This document shows, piece after piece, positions 46,955-55,379 of a DNA stretch of 64,000 bases (its first letter is position 1; each line of letters opens with the position of its first letter). A program made the position numbers and the translations under genes. The notes below the pieces were generated by a model. It was not told the origin of the DNA, made no database searches, and worked only from the letters and a program-made list of their open reading frames with translations. The DNA is from Bermanella sp. WJH001. Its GTDB lineage: Bacteria; Pseudomonadota; Gammaproteobacteria; Pseudomonadales; Oceanobacteraceae. The stretch spans positions 1 through 64,000 of the forward strand of contig NZ_JASJOO010000002.1 in NCBI RefSeq assembly GCF_030070105.1, read 5' to 3'.

Positions 46955-47062
46955 TTAGTTACCTATTTTATCTAATTCATCCAATGAATTTCCGTAAGTA
47001 AGACTTAACGCACCGTAAACAGCTTTACCAGTCCAACCTAAATTAAACCCTTGATCCTTTTC
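46955..47062 (-). pseudogene. Coding-like fragment without a start, downstream of AraC gene
   Basis: In a frame different from the AraC gene, the minus strand reads LGWTGKAVYGALSLTYG then NSLDELDKIGN and a TAA, open for 35 codons after a stop. It looks like the C-terminal end of a protein, but I do not recognise the family. It may be chance, or a decayed gene. Confidence 0.25.
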
Positions 47063-48071
47063 CTAGTGCTTGTTTTCGATATTCTGCTGGTGTTTGACTG
47101 GTCCAGCGTTTAAATGCACGGGTGAAGGCACTGAGTTCAGAAAACCCCAGGTCGTAAGCAATCACAGTTAGTGGTAGTTGTGTTTGCTTGAGTAGATAAA
47201 ATGCTTTGTTTTGTTTTACCTCATCAACTAAGTCGCTGTATGACGAGTCGTCATTTTTAAGTTTACGGTAAAGGGTTTGTCGACTCATATTGAGCAGTTT
47301 GGCGGTTTGTTCTGCGTCAAATGAGCCATCACTTAAGTTTTTTTCAATGAGTCGTTTGACCTTGCTGGTAATGCTGCGTTTAAACAGGCGAGATAAAATT
47401 TGGTTGGCATAGTTCAGTGTAGCAACGCGCATGTGTGGGTTACGGCGTTTGGGTTTCATATTGAGCATTTTGCTGTCAAACACGACCTCACATTGGGCTT
47501 GATCAAAGTTTACTTTGCATGGAAATACATCTTCAAACTTGTTGGCGTACTCAGGTTTACTGTGTTGAAATTTTACTTCATAAAAACGGCTTTCTAATCC
47601 GACGGCTTTGATGGTGCGCAGCACCACAATGGCAAGGGTGCGCTCAATATCTGGGATGTTGTAGAACTCAGGGGATTTATAAATATAACGCAAGTGGCAG
47701 CGTTTATTGATGATCTCACATTCCAGTTCGATGGCTTCATTAACCACACTAAATAAACGAATGTAGTGCTCTAATCCTTCTTTGAGGGTAGCACTGTTGT
47801 ATACCACGTGGGCCACAAGCCCTAAGTCTTCGATGCCTTCATTTTGAGCGATGCTTAACCCTAGTTCAGGGCATTGGCTTTTTTGTACGGCTAGGCCCCA
47901 AATGGCGTGATAGATGCTGAGAGGGAGGCGCTGGTCTGCTTCGCTAAGCAGTGTTTCGTCTATGCCTAGCTCTTTTGCGAGTGCATGACTATCCATGTTG
48001 AACTGGAGAAAGAAATCAATGATGGCTTGGGCTGAGGCTAACCCAACCGTGGGTTCAGATGGCGCATGCAT
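47043..48071 (-). CDS. AraC-family transcriptional regulator (AraC-N arabinose-binding-like domain)
   Basis: A 342-aa regulator. Residues about 15-210 are the PF12625-type N-terminal domain of OruR/ArgR-like AraC proteins (AVQKSQCPELGLSIAQ, YNSATLKEGLEHYIRLFS). The C-terminal double HTH (about 240-335) contains AEQTAKLLNMSRQTLYRKLK and FTRAFKRWTSQTPAEYR. The position convergent to the FAS-like operon makes it a candidate regulator, but no operator was found. Confidence 0.88.
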   Translation of the reverse strand: MHAPSEPTVGLASAQAIIDFFLQFNMDSHALAKELGIDETLLSEADQRLPLSIYHAIWGLAVQKSQCPELGLSIAQNEGIEDLGLVAHVVYNSATLKEGLEHYIRLFSVVNEAIELECEIINKRCHLRYIYKSPEFYNIPDIERTLAIVVLRTIKAVGLESRFYEVKFQHSKPEYANKFEDVFPCKVNFDQAQCEVVFDSKMLNMKPKRRNPHMRVATLNYANQILSRLFKRSITSKVKRLIEKNLSDGSFDAEQTAKLLNMSRQTLYRKLKNDDSSYSDLVDEVKQNKAFYLLKQTQLPLTVIAYDLGFSELSAFTRAFKRWTSQTPAEYRKQALGKGSRV

Positions 48072-48158
48072 GCAAGATAAAACCTAGCATCAATAAAAAA
48101 TAGTGGGGGCAATATAAGGGGTTATGGGGGACACCACAAGCGACGAACGCTAAAAAGC

Positions 48159-48182
48159 ATAACCTGCTAAAAAGCAGGTTAT
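48159..48182 (-). terminator. Terminator of the ABM-domain gene
   Basis: ATAACCTGCT-AAAA-AGCAGGTTAT, a perfect 10-bp stem with TTTTT nearby. It follows the minus-strand stop at 48194. Confidence 0.75.
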
Positions 48183-48193
48183 TTTTAGGGGAT

Positions 48194-48478
48194 TTATCTG
48201 ATTTCCGCTACGGTGATTTTTTCGTCACCTTCTAAAATAGGGGTGATATTTGCCAGGGCTGCTTTGCGCTCATCAGATGACTGCCATTTTTCCCAAGCTT
48301 GAACCGATGTCCAGTTAATGACGATTAGGCGGTGATTTGGGCGGTGGATGTCTGTCAGGGATTGGCTTGAAATATAACCAGGTGCCTCTAGTACCGCTTT
48401 TAGGGTGGTGCGAATGGCATCTGAATAGTTTAACTCTAGGCCTTCGGCGATATTACGCTCAATGATTACTTTGATCAT
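48194..48478 (-). CDS. Antibiotic biosynthesis monooxygenase (ABM) domain protein
   Basis: A 94-aa ferredoxin-like-fold ABM protein (VIIERNIAEGLELN start, then PGYISSQSLTDIHRPNHRLI and WTSVQAWEKWQSSDERKAAL near 55-74). The family includes oxygenases and haem-degrading relatives, but many small members act only as binding proteins. Function here is unknown. It is transcribed divergently from ybiT. Confidence 0.75.
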   Translation of the reverse strand: MIKVIIERNIAEGLELNYSDAIRTTLKAVLEAPGYISSQSLTDIHRPNHRLIVINWTSVQAWEKWQSSDERKAALANITPILEGDEKITVAEIR

Positions 48479-48710
48479 GGTTAATCCAATAGCTGTGGAT
48501 GTATCTTATTATTCGGCTTTGCCTTGCTCAAACTTAATACGTCTTGTGTTGATATTCAAGGACTGCCTGCTTTGTGTGTTTTTGGTCTGACAATCTCCGC
48601 TGTAATCTAGGGTTTTAGGCGTTAAAAAGGGCATAACCATTTGATCAAATAGCCAACAAAGGGTAACCTTCGCGCCCATTTGTTTAATACTCATATCTTA
48701 GGTATCCAAC

Positions 48711-50306
48711 TTGATTTCTACGGCTAACATCACCATGCAGTTCGGGGATAAACCCCTTTTTGAAGATATTTCAGTTAAATTCGGTGAAGGCAACCGCTAT
48801 GGTCTAATTGGCGCAAACGGCTGTGGTAAATCCACCTTTATGAAGATTTTGGGTGGTGAGCTTGAGCCTACTGCCGGTAACGTCAGCATTGATCCTAACG
48901 AGCGAATGGCTAAGCTGAATCAGGACCAGTTTGCTTATGAGCAATATTCCGTCATAGATACCGTATTAATGGGCCACGCTGAACTTTGGAAAGTGAAAAG
49001 CGAGCGTGATGCTATTTACGCTAACCCAGATATGACCGAAGAAGACGGCATGCGTGTTGCCGATCTTGAAACTGAATTTGCTGAAATGGATGGCTATTCA
49101 GCGGAAGCCCGTGCTGGTGAATTGTTATTGGGTCTAGATATCCCAATTGAGCAACACTATGGCTTAATGAGCGCAGTCGCCCCAGGCTGGAAGTTACGTG
49201 TGCTATTGGCGCAGGTTTTATTTGCCGATCCAGATATCCTACTTTTAGACGAACCAACCAACAACTTGGACATTAACGCCATTCGTTGGTTAGAAGGTGT
49301 GTTGAATGATCGTAACTGCACCATGATCATCATCTCCCATGACCGTCACTTCTTAAACAGTATTTGTACCCACATGGCGGACTTGGATTACGGCGAACTT
49401 CGCGTTTATCCGGGTAACTATGATGAGTACATGACCGCGGCCACTCAGTCTCGTGAGCGTATGCTGGCAAATAACGCGAAGAAACAGGCACAAATTGCTG
49501 AGCTTAAAACTTTCGTAAGCCGTTTCTCGGCTAACGCTTCAAAAGCCAAGCAAGCCACAAGCCGTGCAAAACAAATTGATAAAATTAAGTTAGATGAAGT
49601 CAAAGCATCTAGCCGTCAAAGCCCATTCATTCGCTTTGAACAAGAGAAAAAGTTATTCCGTAATGCGTTGGTGGTTGAAGATCTAAAACAAGGCTACGAC
49701 GACAATATCTTGTTCGATAAAGTGAACTTGATGGTTGAAGTCGGTGAGCGTATTGCGATTATTGGTCAAAATGGTATCGGTAAAACCACGTTGCTGCATA
49801 CACTAGCAGGCAAGATGGAACAAAAAGCCGGCACCATTAAGTGGTCTGAGAATGCCAATATTGGTTATTACGCTCAAAACCATGCCAGCGATTTTGAACA
49901 AGATTTAAATCTGTATGACTGGATGGATCAGTGGAAAAACGAAGGGGATGACGAGCAAGTGGTTCGTGGTCAACTTGGCCGTATGCTGTTCAGTGCCAGT
50001 GATATTAAGAAATCCGTGAAGGTGATTTCAGGTGGTGAGCAAGGTCGTATGTTGTTTGGTAAGTTGATGATGCAATTTCCAAATATCCTACTGCTGGATG
50101 AACCAACTAACCACATGGATATGGAATCCATCGAAGCGCTTAACTTGGCCCTTGAGAACTACGAAGGCACGTTGATGTTTGTTTCTCACGATCGTCAATT
50201 TGTAAGCTCAATCGCTACGCGTATCATCGAAATCACAGACAATGGTATTGTTGATTTCCACGGTACTTATGACGATTACCTGAAGTCTCAGGGTTTAGTT
50301 GCTTAA
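48711..50306 (+). CDS. ybiT: ABC-F family ATPase YbiT
   Basis: A soluble ABC-F protein (531 aa) with two ATP-binding cassettes and no membrane domain: Walker [12 protein letters not shown] near 37-47 and [14 protein letters not shown] near 353-366, Walker [13 protein letters not shown] near 180 and [12 protein letters not shown] near 461, and [11 protein letters not shown] near 440. Proteins of this family act on ribosomes. The linker has [20 protein letters not shown] near 265-284. TTG at 48711 is the start, matching E. coli YbiT closely. A terminator follows. Confidence 0.93.
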   Translation: MISTANITMQFGDKPLFEDISVKFGEGNRYGLIGANGCGKSTFMKILGGELEPTAGNVSIDPNERMAKLNQDQFAYEQYSVIDTVLMGHAELWKVKSERDAIYANPDMTEEDGMRVADLETEFAEMDGYSAEARAGELLLGLDIPIEQHYGLMSAVAPGWKLRVLLAQVLFADPDILLLDEPTNNLDINAIRWLEGVLNDRNCTMIIISHDRHFLNSICTHMADLDYGELRVYPGNYDEYMTAATQSRERMLANNAKKQAQIAELKTFVSRFSANASKAKQATSRAKQIDKIKLDEVKASSRQSPFIRFEQEKKLFRNALVVEDLKQGYDDNILFDKVNLMVEVGERIAIIGQNGIGKTTLLHTLAGKMEQKAGTIKWSENANIGYYAQNHASDFEQDLNLYDWMDQWKNEGDDEQVVRGQLGRMLFSASDIKKSVKVISGGEQGRMLFGKLMMQFPNILLLDEPTNHMDMESIEALNLALENYEGTLMFVSHDRQFVSSIATRIIEITDNGIVDFHGTYDDYLKSQGLVA

Positions 50307-50330
50307 TTAGCCTCTAACGCATGACATAAA

Positions 50331-50358
50331 AACGGAAGGCTTAGGCCTTCCTTTTTTT
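50331..50358 (+). terminator. Terminator after ybiT
   Basis: GGAAGGC-TTAG-GCCTTCC followed by a run of T, 25 bases after the ybiT stop. Confidence 0.88.
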
Positions 50359-50411
50359 TGTTCTCAATATTTCTTTTTGCAGTGCAGTTGGACTATGCGC
50401 GTTTAAGGTCG

Positions 50412-50687
50412 TCACAAATCATCTTGTGCTTTACCCATTTTATAGGTGCCTACAGGGTGGTGTTGAGTATCTGCAGGTTACGAATATTCTCTTTAACCAC
50501 TTTTTTATCATTTGAATCTACCTTATATAAAGGCTTTTTACGGTATTAACCAAAGACTTTAGATTTAAGAATGCTTTTTAAAGTGCCAGCCTTTCGTTAT
50601 TACACTCAAGTCTTCTTTCTCGCCAAAAAAGTTTGGGTCAATGAATACCGAGTCAGCGGGGTTCTCACTGGCGAGGCGAACGGTACC
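50412..50687 (-). pseudogene. Remnant of a GMC-family oxidoreductase (C-terminal part)
   Basis: Two conserved GMC blocks read on the minus strand in the right order. At 50687-50565 the translation contains GTVRLASENPADSVFIDPNF, then FGEKEDL, ending in a stop. At 50477-50412 it reads PADTQHHPVGTYKMGKAQDD, then L and a stop. GTVRLxSxxPxxxxxIDPNF and HPVGTxxMG are hallmarks of choline/alcohol/glucose dehydrogenases. The FAD-binding N-terminus is missing, and stops or frame changes separate the blocks. It is a decayed gene, probably once an alcohol or choline dehydrogenase. The 50358-50850 gap otherwise has no gene. Confidence 0.7.
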
Positions 50688-50748
50688 TCAATATTTTAGA
50701 TCAATATAGGCGTGATTTAGAATTCAATATTTGAAAGGTAGCAATTAA

Positions 50749-50865
50749 AGTATTGACGAAACCGCTGAGCGAGTTGGCTTTACAGAAATTTAAAATTTAA
50801 GGAAAGCCTTTAAAAAGTGGACGAATAAAACACCAAAAGAATATAGGGTTAAAGAGATTTTCTAA
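50749..50865 (+). pseudogene. Remnant of an AraC-family C-terminal HTH
   Basis: The plus strand reads SIDETAERVGFTEI, then an internal TAA, then NLRKAFKKWTNKTPKEYRVK and a terminal EIF plus stop: the end of the second AraC HTH. The internal stop replaces a residue that is usually Ser, and the frame upstream is broken too. The last 17 bases overlap the end of the intact AraC gene on the other strand. Confidence 0.7.
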
Positions 50866-51847
50866 TTGATCCTGGTGTTGATCCTGTCCACTGTCTAAAT
50901 AATCGCTTAAAAGAATTTGGACTTTCATATCCAACTCTATGAGCTATTTCATCTATAGGAAGCTGTGTTTCTTTTAATAATTCTATAGATTTAGATATTC
51001 GTATTTGAGTTAGGATGCTTCTATAATTTGTGTCTTCTTCAGCTAAGCGTCGCTTAAGAGTTCTTTCATTAATACTTAAATAATCTGCCAGTTCGTTTAG
51101 CTTAGGCGGCGAAATGAGACTCTTACTTAATACTGTACGCACTCGTTCAGCTATAGTTTCGGGTTTGGAATTATCTTTTATTTCTTGTTTGCATTGGTTT
51201 ACTAGTAGATTTTTTAAAGCATGATCAGATGAGGGTAGTTCATTCGTTAACTGGCTGGTCAGCACTCTTAGTACGTTTTGTGGTTTATTAAATCGCCAAT
51301 CTAATTGGGTGAGATTTTGATAAAATAAGTCATCATTGGGTCTGATGATTTCACATTGTACAACAGCAATTAGTTTTGAATTTGGATATAGCTCATAAAA
51401 AAAACTAATGAGTGAACAAAAAACCAGTTCAATAATAAACTCTTTTAAATGAGATAACTCTTCTGATAAGTGAAGTGAAATTTCTGTTAGTTCATTTTGA
51501 TCAGATACACCTAAACTTGCACCTTCTATTCGTGTAGTTAGGTATTTTTGGTCTAACTCTAATGCTTCTAAAAGGTTTATAGATGCTTTGGCGGCAAATC
51601 CCAATATGCCATGTTTATTAGAGCCTAATCGCATTCCTAATTTAGCTCCAATATGACTTATCTTTAGCTCGTTTTTTGTGAATTCAAGTACACGTTCTAA
51701 TGTACTTAAAGGAATCATGTTTACTTTTGGTATAACCAAATTTAGCTCATCGATCAGCTTTAAAGGGCTGTGTCCTTCAGTCTCTAATAAACTAAGTAAT
51801 TCATGCAGGTAATCACTGGAAATCTGTAGTTTTTTATTATTCATCAA
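50849..51847 (-). CDS. AraC-family transcriptional regulator
   Basis: A 332-aa regulator of the OruR/ArgR-like group: an N-terminal sensor domain (about 10-210, no close effector hint) and a C-terminal HTH pair (about 230-330) with LADYLSINERTLKRRLAEED and IAHRVGYESPNSFKRLFRQW. The start is at the ATG pair 51847/51844. It is divergent from the fatty-acid-hydroxylase-type gene at 52030, whose likely regulator it is by position; no operator was identified. Confidence 0.88.
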   Translation of the reverse strand: MMNNKKLQISSDYLHELLSLLETEGHSPLKLIDELNLVIPKVNMIPLSTLERVLEFTKNELKISHIGAKLGMRLGSNKHGILGFAAKASINLLEALELDQKYLTTRIEGASLGVSDQNELTEISLHLSEELSHLKEFIIELVFCSLISFFYELYPNSKLIAVVQCEIIRPNDDLFYQNLTQLDWRFNKPQNVLRVLTSQLTNELPSSDHALKNLLVNQCKQEIKDNSKPETIAERVRTVLSKSLISPPKLNELADYLSINERTLKRRLAEEDTNYRSILTQIRISKSIELLKETQLPIDEIAHRVGYESPNSFKRLFRQWTGSTPGSIRKSL

Positions 51848-52029
51848 AAGCTTCTTGCTAGCATTAATATCGCTGATTAGTTTTAATATAAAGGATACTT
51901 GGCCTTAGTTGTGTTTACCCTGTCCCACTTGGATATCTTTTTGTCCTACCAAGAGATTATATAACCTTATCCCATAAAGCATAATTTCAACACAAAATTA
52001 TTAATGTGAAAGAAATGTCTGGAGCTTTT

Positions 52030-52890
52030 ATGACTCACGTACTTGTATTTTTAGCCATTTTAATTGTGGTGGTGCTTGCAGCCACTACATTTGAGAATTT
52101 CTATTGGAAAAATAGGGAATTGAATAATACATATGGTTTAAAAGAGGTCTTAGTGAACTTTTCGTTGGGTGCGAGTTACAAGTTAATTGATGCAGTTGCA
52201 ATTGCTTTATATATCTTTTTTTTATATGACTTAATCCAGCCTTACGGGTTGCAGGTTGAAATCGAAAATCAATGGCTGCTATTTCCTTTGATTTATTTAG
52301 CTGTGGATTTTTTCTTTTATGTTACTCACTATATTATGCATAAAGTACGTTGGTTTTGGACAGGCCACGTTACTCACCATTCCTCAGATCGTTACAATTA
52401 CTCTGTTGCCTTACGTCAGAATTTCACTGTAGTGATTAATGGTGCGCTGTTAATTTGGTGGCTGCCATCCGCATTAATTGGTTTTGATAAAGAGCTTGTA
52501 TTACTGGCTATGGAAATGAACTTGCTCTATCAATTTTTTATGCACACCGAAATGCCAAGCAAATTAGAGCGATTTGGTATGATTCTAAATACGCCGTCAC
52601 ATCATCGTGTCCACCATGGACGCAATCCATCTCAAATTGATACAAATTTTGCAGGTACATTCATTATTTGGGATAAAATTTTTGGGACTTTTGTCCCTTT
52701 GAGTCAAGCCGGTGACATTAAATACGGTATAACACGCTTACAACCAAATACCTATAATCCAATAACCCTTGTTTTTCATGAATGGAAAGACATGCTAATT
52801 GATTTAATTCGTACTAAAAATATCCGTGTTCTAACCCGTGGGCCAGGCTGGATTGATACTCAAGATAAGTTGAAAAAGAATGATGTATAA
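52030..52890 (+). CDS. Sterol desaturase / fatty acid hydroxylase superfamily protein
   Basis: An integral membrane di-iron oxygenase (286 aa) with hydrophobic helices at about 3-22, 39-64, 75-99 and 134-155. The three His clusters are HYIMH (near 100), HVTHH (near 113) and HHRVHHGRNP (near 193). The superfamily hydroxylates or desaturates fatty acyl, sterol or alkyl groups; a specific substrate cannot be named. The start at 52030 has TGGAG five bases upstream; a GTG at 52006 is less likely. The next gene overlaps its end by 11 bases. Confidence 0.85.
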   Translation: MTHVLVFLAILIVVVLAATTFENFYWKNRELNNTYGLKEVLVNFSLGASYKLIDAVAIALYIFFLYDLIQPYGLQVEIENQWLLFPLIYLAVDFFFYVTHYIMHKVRWFWTGHVTHHSSDRYNYSVALRQNFTVVINGALLIWWLPSALIGFDKELVLLAMEMNLLYQFFMHTEMPSKLERFGMILNTPSHHRVHHGRNPSQIDTNFAGTFIIWDKIFGTFVPLSQAGDIKYGITRLQPNTYNPITLVFHEWKDMLIDLIRTKNIRVLTRGPGWIDTQDKLKKNDV

Positions 52891-53158
52891 CGTGATATTT
52901 CCAGTACTGCGATTAGCAACTATCTTTTTCTGGGTAGTGGTAACACTGTCTATTATGGATATGATTCCTGAGCCAATTTCTACCTACATATTAGTGTTGG
53001 GGGGGATTATTGCTGTGGTTCATTTAATTGAGCTGTTTACTTTTCGTCAGTTAATATTCAGGGAGGAATGCAAGGTTTGTGTACTTGTTAGTATTATGGT
53101 TTTTGGTTTGTTTTGGATTATACCGAAATTGTCACACACCAAAGTTGAAGGTTGTTAA
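52880..53158 (+). CDS. DUF1145 family membrane protein
   Basis: A 92-aa protein with three hydrophobic segments (about 5-25, 34-54, 66-84), resembling DUF1145. The sequence DMIPEPISTYILVLGGIIAV and HLIELFTFRQL are typical. Function unknown. ATG at 52880 or 52883, inside the end of the desaturase-type gene, so translation is probably coupled. Confidence 0.75.
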   Translation: MMYNVIFPVLRLATIFFWVVVTLSIMDMIPEPISTYILVLGGIIAVVHLIELFTFRQLIFREECKVCVLVSIMVFGLFWIIPKLSHTKVEGC

Positions 53159-53321
53159 AGAACCTAGATACTATTTTTTGGTAGCTGTTTCGGTAGTAAG
53201 TCACCCATGATTGGGTCTTACAGAAAAGATGTAGGTAATGTGTAAGTTGATAGCATTTTGGTAATTTAATATGCACATTTAAAAATGAACGTCTTTTTTG
53301 ATTGGACTGGTGTGACAGTTG

Positions 53322-53358
53322 AAACGGCTTAAGAAGTGATTCTTAAGCCGTTTTTTTT
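53322..53358. terminator. Strong bidirectional terminator
   Basis: AAACGGCTTAAGAA-GTGA-TTCTTAAGCCGTTT, a perfect 14-bp stem, followed by TTTTT on the plus strand. It ends the desaturase/DUF1145 unit and, in the other direction, the small lipoprotein gene. The remaining bases 53159-53321 hold only a short imperfect hairpin (53195-53222). Confidence 0.85.
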
Positions 53359-53374
53359 GCCAGTACAAAGACGG

Positions 53375-53539
53375 TTATTTCATGTCTTCTTTCATGTCGT
53401 CGTAGGCTTTTTCTGCATTTTGTTTGGCGCGTTCCGCTGCCGCTTGACCATCATTTTTCGCTTTTTCAGGCATGCTTTCACAGCCGCTTAGCAGACCAAT
53501 GGTTAATAAGCCTGCAATGATTAAAAGTGGAGCTTTCAT
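53375..53539 (-). CDS. Small lipoprotein (54 aa)
   Basis: A 54-aa ORF with a clean lipoprotein signal: MKAPLLIIAGLLTIGLLSGC, with lipobox LLSGC (Cys20). The mature part is acidic and helical (ESMPEKAKNDGQAAAERAK, then NAEKAYDDMKEDMK). AAGGTG lies upstream of the ATG. A Lpp- or entericidin-like role is possible, but the family is unknown. It is short enough to be missed by length cut-offs. The neighbouring gene upstream (53610) is on the same strand. Confidence 0.7.
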   Translation of the reverse strand: MKAPLLIIAGLLTIGLLSGCESMPEKAKNDGQAAAERAKQNAEKAYDDMKEDMK

Positions 53540-53609
53540 GGTGGCACCTTTTTTTATAAGGGTTGTGAGGGAGACTGCTTCCTCAGTTAATATAGTTAAA
53601 TCCAGAGCT

Positions 53610-53984
53610 CTAAACTACTTTATTTAGGTGTAATGCCTGTACCTGCCAGCCTTGTTTGGATTTTACCCAATTTTCTTCAAAGTCGATTTCATGCAGTGGG
53701 GTGCCATTGGCGAGGGTTCGCCCATGACCGGATACTTTTGCTTTGCGATCATTGAGCAAAAACTCCAACGCGTTTTCTTCGACAGTGATGTCGTTTTTAA
53801 ACCATTTATTGTCATCAATGGCTTGCTTGATGGTCTCATAACGGGTGATGCGTTCTTCTTTGCCTTTTGGGCTGCTCACATAGAAGTCAGCGGCTTCAAT
53901 ACGTTGAAGTACATCGGTGTCGCCTTGGAAGTAAGCTTTGTACCAATGCTCACGTGCTTTTTTGATGTCAGTTAAATCACTCAT
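53610..53984 (-). CDS. NTF2-like (SnoaL/DUF4440-type) protein
   Basis: A 124-aa protein with a cone-like NTF2 fold pattern: REHWYKAYFQGDTDVLQRIE (near 11-30), ADFYVSSPKGKEERITRYE (near 32-50), and the C-terminal ENWVKSKQGWQVQALHLNK. Members are small ligand-binding proteins or enzymes; function here is unknown. Confidence 0.75.
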   Translation of the reverse strand: MSDLTDIKKAREHWYKAYFQGDTDVLQRIEAADFYVSSPKGKEERITRYETIKQAIDDNKWFKNDITVEENALEFLLNDRKAKVSGHGRTLANGTPLHEIDFEENWVKSKQGWQVQALHLNKVV

Positions 53985-54152
53985 AATAGTCCGTTACCTC
54001 GTAAGTAATTTGTAATGAGAGGAGCGTCAACCAATGATAATAAGGGTATGTTTAGAATTGGTTAACTGACTCAATTGAGTTTATTTATAACTTTGTTTGA
54101 GTTTTTTTATATTCAATAGTTCATTTAAATATAGTGTGTTTTGGGCAAAATA

Positions 54153-54183
54153 AAAGGCTTAATCATTGCTGATTAAGCCTTTA
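54153..54183 (-). terminator. Terminator after yaiL
   Basis: AAAGGCTTAATCA-TTGC-TGATTAAGCCTTT, with a T-run on the minus strand after it. It follows the yaiL stop. Confidence 0.85.
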
Positions 54184-54211
54184 GGTGGTTTTTAGGGCTT
54201 GATTGTGGGGG

Positions 54212-54748
54212 TTACCACATTAAATCGTCAGGTATTTGATAGTCTGCATAAGGGTCATCTTCGGCCACTTCTTGTTTGCTGGTGTCCGCTTGATACACAA
54301 TAAAACTCTCGTTACGTTCACGAATCTTGTCAGCCACTACCCCGGGAATCACAAAGTAACTTTGATCTAATTTAGCAATGGCGAGCATGCCACGACTTAG
54401 CTGATGCTGAAGCAGATCGTTGACTTGGATGCGTTTGATTTTGGTGCCGTCTTGGAAGTTGTAATCCAGTTCGGCGCCGTCACGGTTAATGGCATGATTT
54501 TCAATGAGTTGTTTAATTTGAGCCGCTAGCGCTTTTGCTTGTTCTTGTGCTTTGCGTTCTTCATTGAGTTTTTTGTCTTTTGCGAGCTTTTCTTGGCGCG
54601 CTTTTTCAGCTTGTAGCTTGGCTTCGTCTACTACTTCTTCACCTTTGCGTACTTGTTTGGCGACCTTTTTCTTTGCGCGCTCGGCTTGCTGCATTTTTTT
54701 CTTATTGGTCAGGCCGGCTTTTAATAGCTGCTCTTGTAACGATGCCAT
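54212..54748 (-). CDS. yaiL: DUF2058 family protein YaiL
   Basis: A 178-aa protein of the YaiL/DUF2058 family: a long, highly charged coiled-coil N-terminal half (about 10-90, alternating Lys/Ala/Glu) and a small C-terminal domain (LDYNFQDGTKIKRIQVNDLL near 98-117, YADYQIPDDLMW at the end). It has been described as a nucleoprotein/polynucleotide-associated protein; the molecular function is unknown. Confidence 0.88.
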   Translation of the reverse strand: MASLQEQLLKAGLTNKKKMQQAERAKKKVAKQVRKGEEVVDEAKLQAEKARQEKLAKDKKLNEERKAQEQAKALAAQIKQLIENHAINRDGAELDYNFQDGTKIKRIQVNDLLQHQLSRGMLAIAKLDQSYFVIPGVVADKIRERNESFIVYQADTSKQEVAEDDPYADYQIPDDLMW

Positions 54749-54818
54749 GAGTCTCTCACTGGTATAGATGAAATATGGGCGTATTTTAGTGGTCTAAGAC
54801 TAGGTTGCCTAGTGTTGG

Positions 54819-55241
54819 TTATTGAAAAGGCTGTAATCCTTTATATAGCGCCTCTTGACCGTATTTGAGTTCCAGTGGGGCTTTTTGTGCACGGGTGAGT
54901 TTGTGGGTAATTAGTGCGTAACTGTGATCTATGAGTCTGGTGATTTCACTGGCGGGCAGGCTGCCATCAAGTATTAGGGTATTCCAGTGTTTTTTATTCA
55001 TGTGATACCCAGCAATAATGGCTGGAAATACATCCCTGAGTTCTTGAGCATGGAAGGGGTCGCATTTTAAATTCATTTGCGACACCTTATTTGGGTTACT
55101 AGGGCTTGTCATACCGGTTGGGCTAATCAGTGCAAACATTTTATTACACACTTTGTAGACATAAACATCAGGATCAAACGGGAAACTGAGTGTAGCCTCC
55201 GGTTTATTGGCAAGGTATTCACAGCATTGATCAAAATTCAT
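54819..55241 (-). CDS. MmcQ/YjbR-family DNA-binding protein
   Basis: A 140-aa YjbR-type (DUF419) protein with the typical FPFDPDVYVYKVCNKMFALI (near 20-39) and NLKCDPFHAQELRD (near 56-69), and HMNKKHWNTLILDG near 80. The fold is cyanobacterial-like CyaY; the function is poorly known. The frame runs upstream to 55358, but ATG at 55241 fits the family start (MNFDQCCEYL). It is divergent from tpx. Confidence 0.82.
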   Translation of the reverse strand: MNFDQCCEYLANKPEATLSFPFDPDVYVYKVCNKMFALISPTGMTSPSNPNKVSQMNLKCDPFHAQELRDVFPAIIAGYHMNKKHWNTLILDGSLPASEITRLIDHSYALITHKLTRAQKAPLELKYGQEALYKGLQPFQ

Positions 55242-55379
55242 GGTTAGCCCACTGGGTGTTATTAATATTCTTAAATAGAGTGTTCTATTGATCCGTTGAA
55301 GTATTACTTTCGTATGAGCATGAAGCAAGCTAGTCTTTGTTTGGCGTAAAACACTCATTCATTTAGGTAAGGATTCATC

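Noticed and set aside
46819..47001. Plus-strand 60-aa ORF over the IS3-like inverted repeat
   Set aside because: It is the translation of the inverted repeat and its flank; no codon or motif support.
48509..48694. Minus-strand 61-aa ORF between the ABM-domain gene and ybiT
   Set aside because: No ribosome-binding site, no recognisable motif, and it occupies the divergent promoter region; kept out as more likely chance.
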